From Candidatus Omnitrophota bacterium (GTDB taxonomy: Bacteria > Omnitrophota > Gorgyraeia > Gygaellales > Profunditerraquicolaceae): DNA of 64,000 nucleotides. Shown piece after piece: positions 24,443-31,641 of this stretch. Where the stretch lies: NCBI GenBank assembly GCA_030691865.1, contig JAUYDL010000018.1, forward strand, positions 1 to 64,000, read 5' to 3'. Position 1 is the first letter of the stretch; every line of letters starts with the position of its first letter. The notes beneath the pieces were generated by a model. The model saw nothing but the letters and a program-made list of their open reading frames with translations, was not told the DNA's origin and searched no databases. Made by a program: the position numbers and the translations under genes.

Positions 24443-24446
24443 ATTA

Positions 24447-25649
24447 ATGCGTATCTTCCGATTTAATTGCCAAAAAGAAGTAGAAAATATTATGCATGAT
24501 ATTGGGGTTGATCCTTATGGGATTAAAATCATGCTCCCTAAAACTTCGGCATTTTTAATCCAATTAAACTCAATATCAAATATCTCTGCCAATATCCTTA
24601 AACAAGAAATGCTTTCTTTGGGAGCTGACGCGGCAATTGCCAGAGGCGCACTTACCGGTAAAACCAAAAAAACCGATATTCTTTTGATCGGACAACTTGC
24701 CCAGTTTGCTGCTTTGGCAAATAAATTAAAAATTCAGCCATTTGGCCTGCAAAAGCTGGCGGGTGAGTTAGATGAAAATATCAAAAATTTTACTAAAAAT
24801 GATTTTGTCCTGTCTTTAAGAAAAGGTTTTTTAAATCTTAGTAAAAAAACGCATATTATGGGTATTATTAATTTAACGCCTGATTCATTCAGCCATGACG
24901 GTTTATATCGGGAGTTTAGTAATAACTATCCTGGTTTGGCTTTAAAGAAAGCAGAAGCGATGGTGGCTGACGGAGCAGATATTATTGATCTGGGAGGCCA
25001 ATCCAGCCGGCCAGGAGCAAAAAACATAAGCGTAAAAGAAGAATTATGCCGCACTGTGCCTGTAGTAAAACTGTTGGCAAAGAAAATCAATGCGCCGATT
25101 TCTATTGATACTACTAAACCCGAGGTAGCCAAGGCAGCTTTAGATGCCGGCGCGCAAATCATTAACGATATCTGCGGCTTAAGAGACAAACGTATGATTA
25201 AGGTGGCTGCTGGATATAAAGCCGCGGTGGTGATTATGCACATGCTGGGAAGGCCCGCAAATATGCAAAAAATAATTGCCTATGAATCTTTGATTGATGA
25301 TATCGCTATTTACCTAAAAAAATCTATTGATTCTGCGCAGGCAGGCGGGATTAAGCCGGATAAAATCATTATTGATCCGGGTGTGGGATTTGGTAAAACG
25401 CCGGCTCATAATTTTGAGATAATTAAGCATCTGGCAGATTTTAAGGCCTTAGGCAAGCCTATACTGATCGGCCCTTCCAGAAAATCATTTATTACCAAAG
25501 TTTTAGGGCCAAAATCGCTCGACATAACTAGCGGTACTTTGGCTGCCTGTGTAATGGCTGCCCAGCGCGGCGCGAATATTGTGCGTGTGCATGATGTAAA
25601 AGAAGTAAGCCAATCCTTAAAAATAGTGGAAGCGGTGAAAAAATGTTAG
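24447..25649 (+). CDS. folP: Dihydropteroate synthase with an N-terminal extension
   Basis: The C-terminal 270 residues are a full dihydropteroate synthase: THIMGIINLTPDSFSHDG, ADIIDLGGQSSRPGAKNIS, ISIDTTKPEVAKAALDAGA, VIMHMLGRPANMQ and IIIDPGVGFGKTPAHNFEII. It joins pABA to the pterin diphosphate in folate synthesis. About 125 residues precede this domain (IMHDIGVDPYGIKIMLPKTS, LKQEMLSLGADAAIARGAL). Such an extension is known from several anaerobes and its role is not established. Folate feeds the methyl branch used by AcsE. cdaA starts seven bases before its stop. Confidence 0.95.
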   Translation: MRIFRFNCQKEVENIMHDIGVDPYGIKIMLPKTSAFLIQLNSISNISANILKQEMLSLGADAAIARGALTGKTKKTDILLIGQLAQFAALANKLKIQPFGLQKLAGELDENIKNFTKNDFVLSLRKGFLNLSKKTHIMGIINLTPDSFSHDGLYREFSNNYPGLALKKAEAMVADGADIIDLGGQSSRPGAKNISVKEELCRTVPVVKLLAKKINAPISIDTTKPEVAKAALDAGAQIINDICGLRDKRMIKVAAGYKAAVVIMHMLGRPANMQKIIAYESLIDDIAIYLKKSIDSAQAGGIKPDKIIIDPGVGFGKTPAHNFEIIKHLADFKALGKPILIGPSRKSFITKVLGPKSLDITSGTLAACVMAAQRGANIVRVHDVKEVSQSLKIVEAVKKC

Positions 25650-26410
25650 GGCACAATTTAATCCTATATTGGAAACCGGCAATTGAGATTGCTATTCTTT
25701 GGTTTCTTATTTACCAGATCATGCTTTTTTTTAAAGGTACCCGTGGCCTGCAAGCTTTACGCGGCATAATCATACTTTTACTTGCTTTTTTGGTTTTTCA
25801 AAAATTTGATTTTTTGGTATTAAGCTGGTTATTTAAAAAGCTCTTTGGAATATCCGTTATTGCGATATTAATTATATTTCATCCGGAAATAAGAATGGGC
25901 CTTGCCCAGATAGGCAAACGTCAAATCTTTAAAAATAATCTAAAGGACGAGGATATCATACTTCTTAGCCGGCAAATCGCAGAGGGCTGCGAAAACTTAG
26001 CTAAAAATAAATTAGGGGCTTTAATTGCCATTGAAAAAGATGATTCCCTGGCTGCCTATATTCAAAGTGGGGAGGCTATAGATTCGCGTGTTTGTGCAGA
26101 TTTGATTGAGGCAATTTTTACCCCGAATAATCCTCTGCACGACGGCGGCCTGATCATTAGCCGTGGAAGAATTGCTGCCGCAGGATGTATCTTCCCCTTA
26201 GCCATAAATCAAGAATTAAGCAGGGTCTTCGGCACGCGGCATCGGGCAGCCTTGGGCTTAAGTGAAGAGACCGATGCCATATTAATTGTGGTTTCTGAAG
26301 AAAGGCGCGATATATCCATTATTTACCGAAGGAAATTTTATAAAGATTTAGGCGCGGTACAGTTAGAGACAAAAATTAAAGAGCTGCTTAAAACAAAAGA
26401 GAATGAATAA
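25643..26410 (+). CDS. cdaA: Diadenylate cyclase CdaA
   Basis: The 255-residue protein has membrane helices in the first 80 residues (AIEIAILWFLIYQIMLFF, GIIILLLAFLVFQ) and then a DAC domain with the two active-site motifs: NPLHDGGLIISRGRIAAAGC (DGG/DGA type) and FGTRHRAALGLSEETDAI (RHR). It makes c-di-AMP from two ATP at the membrane. The following 42-codon gene encodes only the first helix of its usual partner CdaR. A 7TM-HD protein of the PgpH type, a c-di-AMP phosphodiesterase family, begins at the end of the window. Confidence 0.96.
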   Translation: MLGHNLILYWKPAIEIAILWFLIYQIMLFFKGTRGLQALRGIIILLLAFLVFQKFDFLVLSWLFKKLFGISVIAILIIFHPEIRMGLAQIGKRQIFKNNLKDEDIILLSRQIAEGCENLAKNKLGALIAIEKDDSLAAYIQSGEAIDSRVCADLIEAIFTPNNPLHDGGLIISRGRIAAAGCIFPLAINQELSRVFGTRHRAALGLSEETDAILIVVSEERRDISIIYRRKFYKDLGAVQLETKIKELLKTKENE

Positions 26411-26531
26411 AAACCGCAAGTATATTTTTTCGCATATTGTTTGTTCAATCTCTACCCATCCGTGGTTGAAACTTATTTCTTTGCTCCTGGCGGTGATCAT
26501 CTGGTTTTCTGTAAAAGGGGAAAGAATATAA
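26403..26531 (+). CDS. CdaR (YbbR)-like N-terminal membrane peptide, truncated
   Basis: A 42-residue frame starts at ATG 26403, overlapping the cdaA stop by eight bases. It reads ISTHPWLKLISLLLAVIIWF then SVKGERI and stops. This is the canonical opening of CdaR/YbbR proteins (LKxLSLLLAxxLWFxV), which normally continue with several YbbR beta domains that regulate CdaA from outside. Those domains are missing here and pdxJ starts ten bases later. It may be a decayed gene or a real micro-partner that keeps only the transmembrane contact to CdaA. Confidence 0.6.
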   Translation: MNKNRKYIFSHIVCSISTHPWLKLISLLLAVIIWFSVKGERI

Positions 26532-26541
26532 AATCAAAACT

Positions 26542-27255
26542 ATGCCTAGATTAGGAGTAAATATCGACCATGTAGCAACTTTACGCCAGGCACGCGGCGG
26601 GAACCTGCCTGATCCTGTTTATGCGGCGTTTTTGGCTGAACAAGCCGGTGCCCAGAGCATCGTGGCGCATTTAAGGGAAGATCGCCGGCACATCCAGGAT
26701 CAGGATATTAAGCTTCTGCGTAAAAAGATTGGAACTAAACTTAACCTTGAGATGTCCATTGCGCCAGAGATTTTAAAAATTGCATGTTCGATCAGGCCTT
26801 ACCAGGCAACCCTGGTGCCTGAAAGAAGGAATGAATTAACTACCGAAGGCGGATTAAACGTAGCCGCTAACCTTAAGATTATTGCTGCGGCCATAAAAAA
26901 ATTAAAAGAATCTGATATCCGGGTGAGTTTATTTATTGATCCGGACAAAAATCAGGTTGATGCCGCCCAAGGCGCCGGCGCTAAGATTATTGAGTTTCAC
27001 ACCGGCCGCTATGCGTTGGCAAAAAATTCCAGGCAAAAAGAAAAATTTTTCAACCAGCTAAAACACGCTGTGGATTATGCCCAAGCCCAAGGGCTAGTGG
27101 TTAATGCCGGACACGGCCTTGATTATGCCAATGTCAGGCGGATTGCTCAAATTAAGGGGATAGAAGAACTTAATATCGGTTATTCCATTATTTGCAAAGC
27201 CTTATATGTGGGGTTATTTGCGGCAGTTAAAGAAATGCGGGAGTTAGTCAGGTAA
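26542..27255 (+). CDS. pdxJ: Pyridoxine 5'-phosphate synthase
   Basis: The 237-residue TIM barrel opens LGVNIDHVATLRQARGGNLP and carries GAQSIVAHLREDRRHIQDQD, NLEMSIAPEILKIA, TLVPERRNELTTEGGLNV, VSLFIDPDKNQVDAA and VNAGHGLDYANV. PdxJ condenses 1-deoxyxylulose 5-phosphate with 3-amino-2-oxopropyl phosphate to form pyridoxine 5'-phosphate in the DXP-dependent vitamin B6 route. It is full length, follows the truncated cdaR and overlaps acpS by one base, the common pdxJ-acpS order. Confidence 0.97.
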   Translation: MPRLGVNIDHVATLRQARGGNLPDPVYAAFLAEQAGAQSIVAHLREDRRHIQDQDIKLLRKKIGTKLNLEMSIAPEILKIACSIRPYQATLVPERRNELTTEGGLNVAANLKIIAAAIKKLKESDIRVSLFIDPDKNQVDAAQGAGAKIIEFHTGRYALAKNSRQKEKFFNQLKHAVDYAQAQGLVVNAGHGLDYANVRRIAQIKGIEELNIGYSIICKALYVGLFAAVKEMRELVR

Positions 27256-27611
27256 TGTTAATCGGGACCGGGGTAGATATTACTGAGGTACGGCGTATCC
27301 GTCAAGCAGTTGAAAAATGGGGGGAGGATTTTCTTAAACGTGTTTTTACGGAAGCGGAAATAAAAAATGCTAAAACTAAAACTTCTTTTTATCAGCATTT
27401 GGCCGGAAGATTCGCTGCCAAAGAGGCAATTTTTAAGGCAGTAGGAGATAATCAGCTTTCCTGGCAGGATATTCAAATACATAATGACCAACAGGGTAAG
27501 CCGGTTTGTCTATTCTTAAACGGCAGAGGTAAAAATATTAACGTACATATTTCTATTTCGCATGTTAAAACTTATGCGGTTGCCAACGCAGTTGTTACGA
27601 AGAAAAGCTGA
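27255..27611 (+). CDS. acpS: Holo-[acyl-carrier-protein] synthase
   Basis: The 118-residue protein starts LIGTGVDITEVRRIRQAVEK, with the metal-binding Asp of the family, and has FYQHLAGRFAAKEAIFKAVG (conserved Glu and Lys) and VHISISHVKTYAVANAVV. AcpS transfers phosphopantetheine from coenzyme A to acyl carrier protein. A TAATG junction couples it to pdxJ, and its 3' end overlaps nnrD by 38 bases. The window also has coaB-like and coaX genes of coenzyme A synthesis. Confidence 0.95.
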   Translation: MLIGTGVDITEVRRIRQAVEKWGEDFLKRVFTEAEIKNAKTKTSFYQHLAGRFAAKEAIFKAVGDNQLSWQDIQIHNDQQGKPVCLFLNGRGKNINVHISISHVKTYAVANAVVTKKS

Positions 27612-28428
27612 TTCCCATAAGGGTGACTATGGAAGAATCCTGATTTTAGCCGGCTCAAACAGATTTTCCGGAGCGGCTTTGCTTTGCGCCGAATCAACTT
27701 TGCGCGCCGGAGCAGGAGCCGTCACAGTAGGTATACCGGCGAGCATCAATGCGGCCTTAATTAAAAACAAAACAAAAGAAGTGATGACTTTGCCGCTGCC
27801 GCAGACCAGAGCAGGAACGTTAAGTTTAGCGGCATTTTCTAAAATCAAGCCTTTTCTTAAAAATACTGACGTCTTAATAATTGGCCCAGGCTTAGGTTGC
27901 GATAAATCAACTTACGCGTTGGTAAGAAAAATAGTCAGGGAATTAAACCTGCCCATGGTGATTGATGCTGATGCGCTTGGAGCCCTTAATCGTCATTTGG
28001 GGATACTTAAGCAGCACAAAGGAAAAGTTATCTTAACTCCACACGCTAAAGAGATGGCCGGCCTTTTCGGAATAGACATTGATTTTATAAAGAAAAATAG
28101 GAAATTGGTTGCGAAAAAGTATGCGAAACATTATAATAGTATAATTATCCTTAAGGGACATAAGAGTATTGTAACTGATGGTAGAAGAAAGTTTTATATA
28201 AATAAGACCGGTAATCCCGGAATGGCAACTGCCGGAAGCGGAGATGTGCTCAGCGGTATTGTGGGTGCATTTTTAGCCCAGGGATTAGATGCTTTTAGTG
28301 CGGCAAAATATGCAACAGGAATTCACGGCTTAGCCGGGGATATCGCAGCAAAAGATAAAACTCAAATGGGATTAATTGCCTCTGATATTATCAACAGAAT
28401 TCCAGATGCGATTAAAAAATCTAGTTAG
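27574..28428 (+). CDS. nnrD: ADP/ATP-dependent NAD(P)H-hydrate dehydratase
   Basis: The carbohydrate-kinase-like domain shows SHKGDYGRILILAGSNRFSG, STLRAGAGAVTVGIPASI, ALGALNRHLGILKQ, ILTPHAKEMAGLFG and the NPGMATAGSGDVLSGIVGAF nucleotide motif. The enzyme repairs hydrated NAD(P)H. This is the stand-alone dehydratase; the NnrE epimerase domain often fused to it is absent. I place the start at ATG 27574 (284 residues) because family members begin with a K/R-LPTxLLxRRxxDSHKG pattern; ATG 27562 is the alternative. tRNA-Thr begins two bases after its stop. Confidence 0.93.
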   Translation: MRLPTQLLRRKADSHKGDYGRILILAGSNRFSGAALLCAESTLRAGAGAVTVGIPASINAALIKNKTKEVMTLPLPQTRAGTLSLAAFSKIKPFLKNTDVLIIGPGLGCDKSTYALVRKIVRELNLPMVIDADALGALNRHLGILKQHKGKVILTPHAKEMAGLFGIDIDFIKKNRKLVAKKYAKHYNSIIILKGHKSIVTDGRRKFYINKTGNPGMATAGSGDVLSGIVGAFLAQGLDAFSAAKYATGIHGLAGDIAAKDKTQMGLIASDIINRIPDAIKKSS

Positions 28429-28429
28429 T

Positions 28430-28502
28430 GCCGGCGTAGCTCAGTTGGTAGAGCGATAGTTCTGTAAACTATGGGTCGGGGGTTCAATTCCTCTCGCCGG
28501 CT
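28430..28502 (+). tRNA. tRNA-Thr (TGT)
   Basis: Acceptor GCCGGCG pairs with CGCCGGC. The anticodon arm is ATAGT-TCTGTAA-ACTAT, which puts TGT at 34-36 and leaves C rather than the near-universal T at position 33. The body closely resembles bacterial tRNA-Thr. CCA is not encoded. Confidence 0.88.
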
Positions 28503-28528
28503 TAATATGAAGGAATTTATATTGAAAT

Positions 28529-28813
28529 GGGCAGGTACCCAAGTGGCCAAAGGGGACAGACTGTGTGAACGCAGCGTCTTGCCGAAAGGCAGGGTGGAAA
28601 AGTAGGTGAATTCAGGGGAGCCCCAAGTAACTCTTGGGGGAATCCTGAGCCAAGCCCGCTGTTCATCATCGCGGGAAGGTGCAGAGACTAAGCGCCTACC
28701 ACCTAAAGTTAAAAACCAGGGTGATGAGATAGTCCAAGCTTCGGGGTAACTCGAAGGCACTTGAAATCTGTTGCACTCGTGCTTCAAAGGTTCGAATCCT
28801 TTCCTGCCCACCA
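28529..28813 (+). tRNA. tRNA-Tyr (GTA), interrupted by a group I intron
   Basis: Exon 1 is 28529-28564 and exon 2 is 28764-28810, followed by encoded CCA (28811-28813). Joined exons give acceptor GGGCAGG/CCTGCCC, anticodon arm ACAGA-CTGTAAA-TCTGT with anticodon GTA, a long variable arm with a GCAC/GTGC stem, and T arm AAAGG-TTCGAAT-CCTTT. The body matches bacterial tRNA-Tyr. The intron splits the anticodon between U35 and A36. Confidence 0.93.
28565..28763 (+). other. Compact group I intron in tRNA-Tyr
   Basis: The 199-base insert has group I hallmarks. The 5' exon ends in U and the intron ends in G. Exon CTGT pairs with GCAG (28571-28574) to form P1 with the U-G wobble at the splice site. 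P2 is CTTGCC-GAAA-GGCAGG. A long P5-like hairpin is CCCCAAG-TAACT-CTTGGGG (28621-28639). The core strings AATCCTGAGCCAAGCC and GGTGCAGAGACTA are typical, and P7 pairs GACTA (28686-28690) with TAGTC (28730-28734). No homing-endonuclease gene is inside. Confidence 0.92.
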
Positions 28814-28861
28814 TTTTTTGCGGGGTACTCCCGCAAAGACGATTGAAAAGTTACATCTTTT

Positions 28862-28932
28862 GCGGGAGTAGTTCAGTGGTAGAACAATAGCCTTCCAAGC
28901 TATGAATGGGGGTTCGATTCCCCTCTCCCGCT
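28862..28932 (+). tRNA. tRNA-Gly (TCC)
   Basis: Acceptor GCGGGAG pairs with CTCCCGC. The anticodon arm is ATAGC-CTTCCAA-GCTAT and the T loop TTCGATT. It is the third tRNA of the Thr-Tyr-Gly set, a grouping seen in many bacteria next to tuf. CCA is not encoded. Confidence 0.95.
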
Positions 28933-28941
28933 TATGCCACT

Positions 28942-30390
28942 ATGAGCACCGAAATGAAAGATATGTTTCCCAGTCTAATAGAAAATGCCGCAGTATTGAT
29001 GCTTTATTTAGACCATAATGGAAAGGTTGCTCTTTGTAATAAGAAAACTGAAAGCATGGTTGGGCTTAAACATGCGGATATCATAGGAAAAAACTGGCTT
29101 GAGGTATTGTTCAGGGATACAAATAATACTATGAAAAGAGAGATGTTTAAGGCAGTGCTGGATGATGCTTTGACCTATAAAAGGGCAAAGGACTTTGAGT
29201 GTCATCTCTTGAGTAATCATGGTAACGCCCGGCTGGTCTCTTGGAATATCACTCCCATTCTTGACAAAAATAATCAGATTCAGGGAAGCCTGCTTTTTGG
29301 CCATGATATTACCGAGATCCAGGAACGAGAAAATTCGGTCAAGAATATCGACGACACCCTAAAGAATATTATCTCCAGCATTAATGAGTATGCTTTATAC
29401 GTAATTAATCTGGATGGCCTGATTACTTATTTCGGGATGGGTTGCGAAACGATGTTCGGCTACAGTAAGCCCGAGATCATCTTTAAACACGTAAGCATTC
29501 TGCATAATATTAATCAAGCCGTCTCTGAGCTTGGCCTGATTTTGGAGCGTGTGCGTCTATTTGGTAAGTACGAATTAGAACTGAAACTGTTTACTAAAGC
29601 TGGCGTGGTTATTCCGGTGAGATTAACGGTTAATCAATTTCTAGATGCCAGTAGCAAGCTAACCGGTTATATATTTATTGCCAAAGATATAACCGAGACA
29701 AAAAAATTGGAATACCAGGTCTTCCAGGCTGAAAAATTAGCCGCTCTGGGGCAACTCTCTACCGGTATGGCCCACGAAATTAATAACCCTCTTTTTGTTA
29801 TCTCCGGAAGGTTAGAGATGCTTAAACAGGAAGGGCTTAGTCAGGAGTTTAAAGAGACGATTAATTTAATTGACTCTCAGGTTAATCGTATACGTAAACT
29901 GGTTGATCGGATTCTAAAGTTTGCACGTAAATCAACCATGACTCCGGAGGCGATTAATATTAATGAAATTATCGAACTAGTTTTACCCCTGGTTCATTAT
30001 AATAAATTACCGTCGGTTAAAGTTGAAATCGAAAAATCTTTTGAAAAAAATATGCCAAAAATCTCAGGCGACCCGGATCAGCTACAAGAAGTTTTTCTGA
30101 ATATGATTATTAATGCTTATCAGGCCATGCCTGAGGGTGGAATAATTAAAATTACTACGAGCAATTTCCAGAATCTTTATGCCCAGATACAAATAACTGA
30201 CACCGGGGTCGGCATTCCGGCGGCTAACTTTAAAAATATTTTTATGCCTTTTTTTTCAACTAAAGGCCAGGGTACCGGATTAGGATTATCAATTTGTCAT
30301 AACATTATTAAGAACCATAACGGCTCTATTGAATTGGAAAGCCGGATCAATCAAGGAACAACTTTTACCGTTAAATTACCTTTTATCTAA
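28942..30390 (+). CDS. PAS-domain sensor histidine kinase
   Basis: The start at ATG 28942 avoids overlap with tRNA-Gly and gives 482 residues. Two PAS domains come first (VLMLYLDHNGKVALCNKKTE near residue 20, then YALYVINLDGLITYFGMGCE near 145). The HisKA domain follows with the phosphorylated His, H278, in GMAHEINNPLFVISGRLEML. The HATPase part has N-box NMIINAYQAMPEGG, G1 DTGVGIP and G2 GQGTGLGLSICHNII. No membrane segment is evident, so it senses inside the cell. It lies just before a hairpin leader and a response regulator, its likely partner. Confidence 0.92.
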   Translation: MSTEMKDMFPSLIENAAVLMLYLDHNGKVALCNKKTESMVGLKHADIIGKNWLEVLFRDTNNTMKREMFKAVLDDALTYKRAKDFECHLLSNHGNARLVSWNITPILDKNNQIQGSLLFGHDITEIQERENSVKNIDDTLKNIISSINEYALYVINLDGLITYFGMGCETMFGYSKPEIIFKHVSILHNINQAVSELGLILERVRLFGKYELELKLFTKAGVVIPVRLTVNQFLDASSKLTGYIFIAKDITETKKLEYQVFQAEKLAALGQLSTGMAHEINNPLFVISGRLEMLKQEGLSQEFKETINLIDSQVNRIRKLVDRILKFARKSTMTPEAININEIIELVLPLVHYNKLPSVKVEIEKSFEKNMPKISGDPDQLQEVFLNMIINAYQAMPEGGIIKITTSNFQNLYAQIQITDTGVGIPAANFKNIFMPFFSTKGQGTGLGLSICHNIIKNHNGSIELESRINQGTTFTVKLPFI

Positions 30391-30392
30391 AG

Positions 30393-30491
30393 ACACCCGG
30401 CGCTAATTGGCACCCCACGCTAAGCTGAATTGCGTGGGTGTCCGTCAGGTGACGGAGAATTGCGCCGGTGTTGTGTTCGTACACAAGGAGG
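30393..30491 (+). promoter_or_regulatory. Nested hairpin leader, family B copy 3, with SD
   Basis: Outer stem ACACCCGGCGC (30393-30403) pairs with GCGCCGGTGT (30462-30471). Inside are CACCCCACGC (30411-30420) with GCGTGGGTG (30432-30440), loop TAAGCTGAATT, and the small hairpin CCGTC-AGGT-GACGG. The tail hairpin TTGTGT-TCGT-ACACAA (30471-30486) runs into AAGGAGG (30485-30491), ahead of GTG 30497. Confidence 0.75.
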
Positions 30492-30496
30492 TAACT

Positions 30497-30883
30497 GTGC
30501 TCTATAAAGTTTTAGTTGTTGATGATGAATCAGCCGTGAGGGACTTACTGAGAGATTTTTTAAAAAAAGAGGATTGTCTGTCGATTACTTGTAGAAGTGG
30601 TGAAGAGGCATTGGCCATACTTAAAAAAGAAACTTTTGATGCTGTATTATTGGACATCAAGCTCTCCGGAATGAGCGGTTTAGAGGTGCTTAAAGAAATC
30701 AGAAAGAATTATGCGAATTTGCCGGTAGTGATGATCACGGGTTTTGGATTTGATGAAGAATTGATTTATAAAAGCAAACAGCTTGGCTGCAGCGGTTTTA
30801 TCGGTAAAAACATACCGATGACCCAAATTATCGTTACCTTTAAGCAATTTGTAAAAGAGGCTAAAGGAAAAGGCAGCTCTTAA
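30497..30883 (+). CDS. Single-domain response regulator (CheY-like)
   Basis: GTG 30497 is chosen because AAGGAGG (30485-30491) lies five bases upstream; upstream in-frame codons fall inside the hairpin leader. The 128-residue protein is a receiver domain only: VLVVDDESAVRDLLRDFLKK with the acidic pocket, AVLLDIKLSGMSGLEVLKEI with phospho-acceptor D53, VVMITGFGFDEEL (Thr) and CSGFIGKNIPM (Lys). It has no output domain. It is probably phosphorylated by the PAS kinase just upstream. Its stop overlaps the start of the thymidylate-synthase-like gene. Confidence 0.92.
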   Translation: MLYKVLVVDDESAVRDLLRDFLKKEDCLSITCRSGEEALAILKKETFDAVLLDIKLSGMSGLEVLKEIRKNYANLPVVMITGFGFDEELIYKSKQLGCSGFIGKNIPMTQIIVTFKQFVKEAKGKGSS

Positions 30884-31641
30884 TGAGTGAAGAATTTTTA
30901 AAACCGGTTTTTATTGATGCCTTTGATCTTGATGATGCCTGGTTTCAATGCCTATCCGTGATTTTAGATAAAGGGCATGTTTATACGATTACCCGCGGAA
31001 GCTACGAAGGGCAAAAGAGGCTGGAATTTGATTTTATTTCCATCCGGATACGTAAACCCAGCCATCAGATTATTCCTATAATTCCGGAAGGCATGAGTAT
31101 TCCTGCTCCGACAGATATGGATTATATCCAGGGGTATCTTAGTTATCTGCTTACCGGGGCCAAGACTGAAACTGAGGATTATACTTACGGGGAAAGGTTA
31201 GTTGATCCTAAGGTTAAGATTAAGCAAAATTTAAATGGCCAGGAATTGATTTCGGATATGCCTTTAAATGTTAATCAAATAGAAGAAGTAATTAAAATGT
31301 ACAAAGAAAAGGGCTCAGGGACTAATCAAGCGGTCATGGAAATCGGTATGCCTTCAGATATAAAGTTAATTGATCCGCCTTGCTTAAGGTTAATTGATAC
31401 ACGGCTGCGTTATGGTAAATTGCATTTCATACTTTATTTTCGTTCCTGGGATCTTTGGGGCGGTTTTCCCTCCAACCTGGGTGGTTTACAACTGGTAAAA
31501 CAATATATGGCTGAAGAGATCGGGGTCGAGGATGGAGAAATTATTGCCGTAAGCAAAGGCTTGCATCTTTATGATTATGCTTGGGATCTGGCAATGTTAA
31601 GAACAAATAAAAAGAGGGATTTTAAAGTAAATCATGTCTAA
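30883..31641 (+). CDS. Thymidylate-synthase-like protein (ThyA superfamily, archaeal-like)
   Basis: The 252-residue protein has a ThyA-type C-terminal core: DPPCLRLIDTRLRYGKLHF with a PPC motif (C167, the nucleophile position), FRSWDLWGGFPSNLGGLQLV like the RSxDxxxGxPxN signature, and VSKGLHLYDYAWDLA like the H-x-Y end. The N-terminal half (FQCLSVILDKGHVYTITRGS) resembles the methanogen-type thymidylate synthases and not the E. coli form. It could make dTMP or hydroxymethylate another pyrimidine. It overlaps the response regulator and gpsA, an unusual setting. Confidence 0.75.
   Translation: MSEEFLKPVFIDAFDLDDAWFQCLSVILDKGHVYTITRGSYEGQKRLEFDFISIRIRKPSHQIIPIIPEGMSIPAPTDMDYIQGYLSYLLTGAKTETEDYTYGERLVDPKVKIKQNLNGQELISDMPLNVNQIEEVIKMYKEKGSGTNQAVMEIGMPSDIKLIDPPCLRLIDTRLRYGKLHFILYFRSWDLWGGFPSNLGGLQLVKQYMAEEIGVEDGEIIAVSKGLHLYDYAWDLAMLRTNKKRDFKVNHV

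Noticed and set aside
28425..28814. Minus-strand open frame of 129 codons across the tRNA-Thr and tRNA-Tyr region
   Set aside because: It runs antisense through two tRNAs and the group I intron and has no family resemblance or ribosome site.
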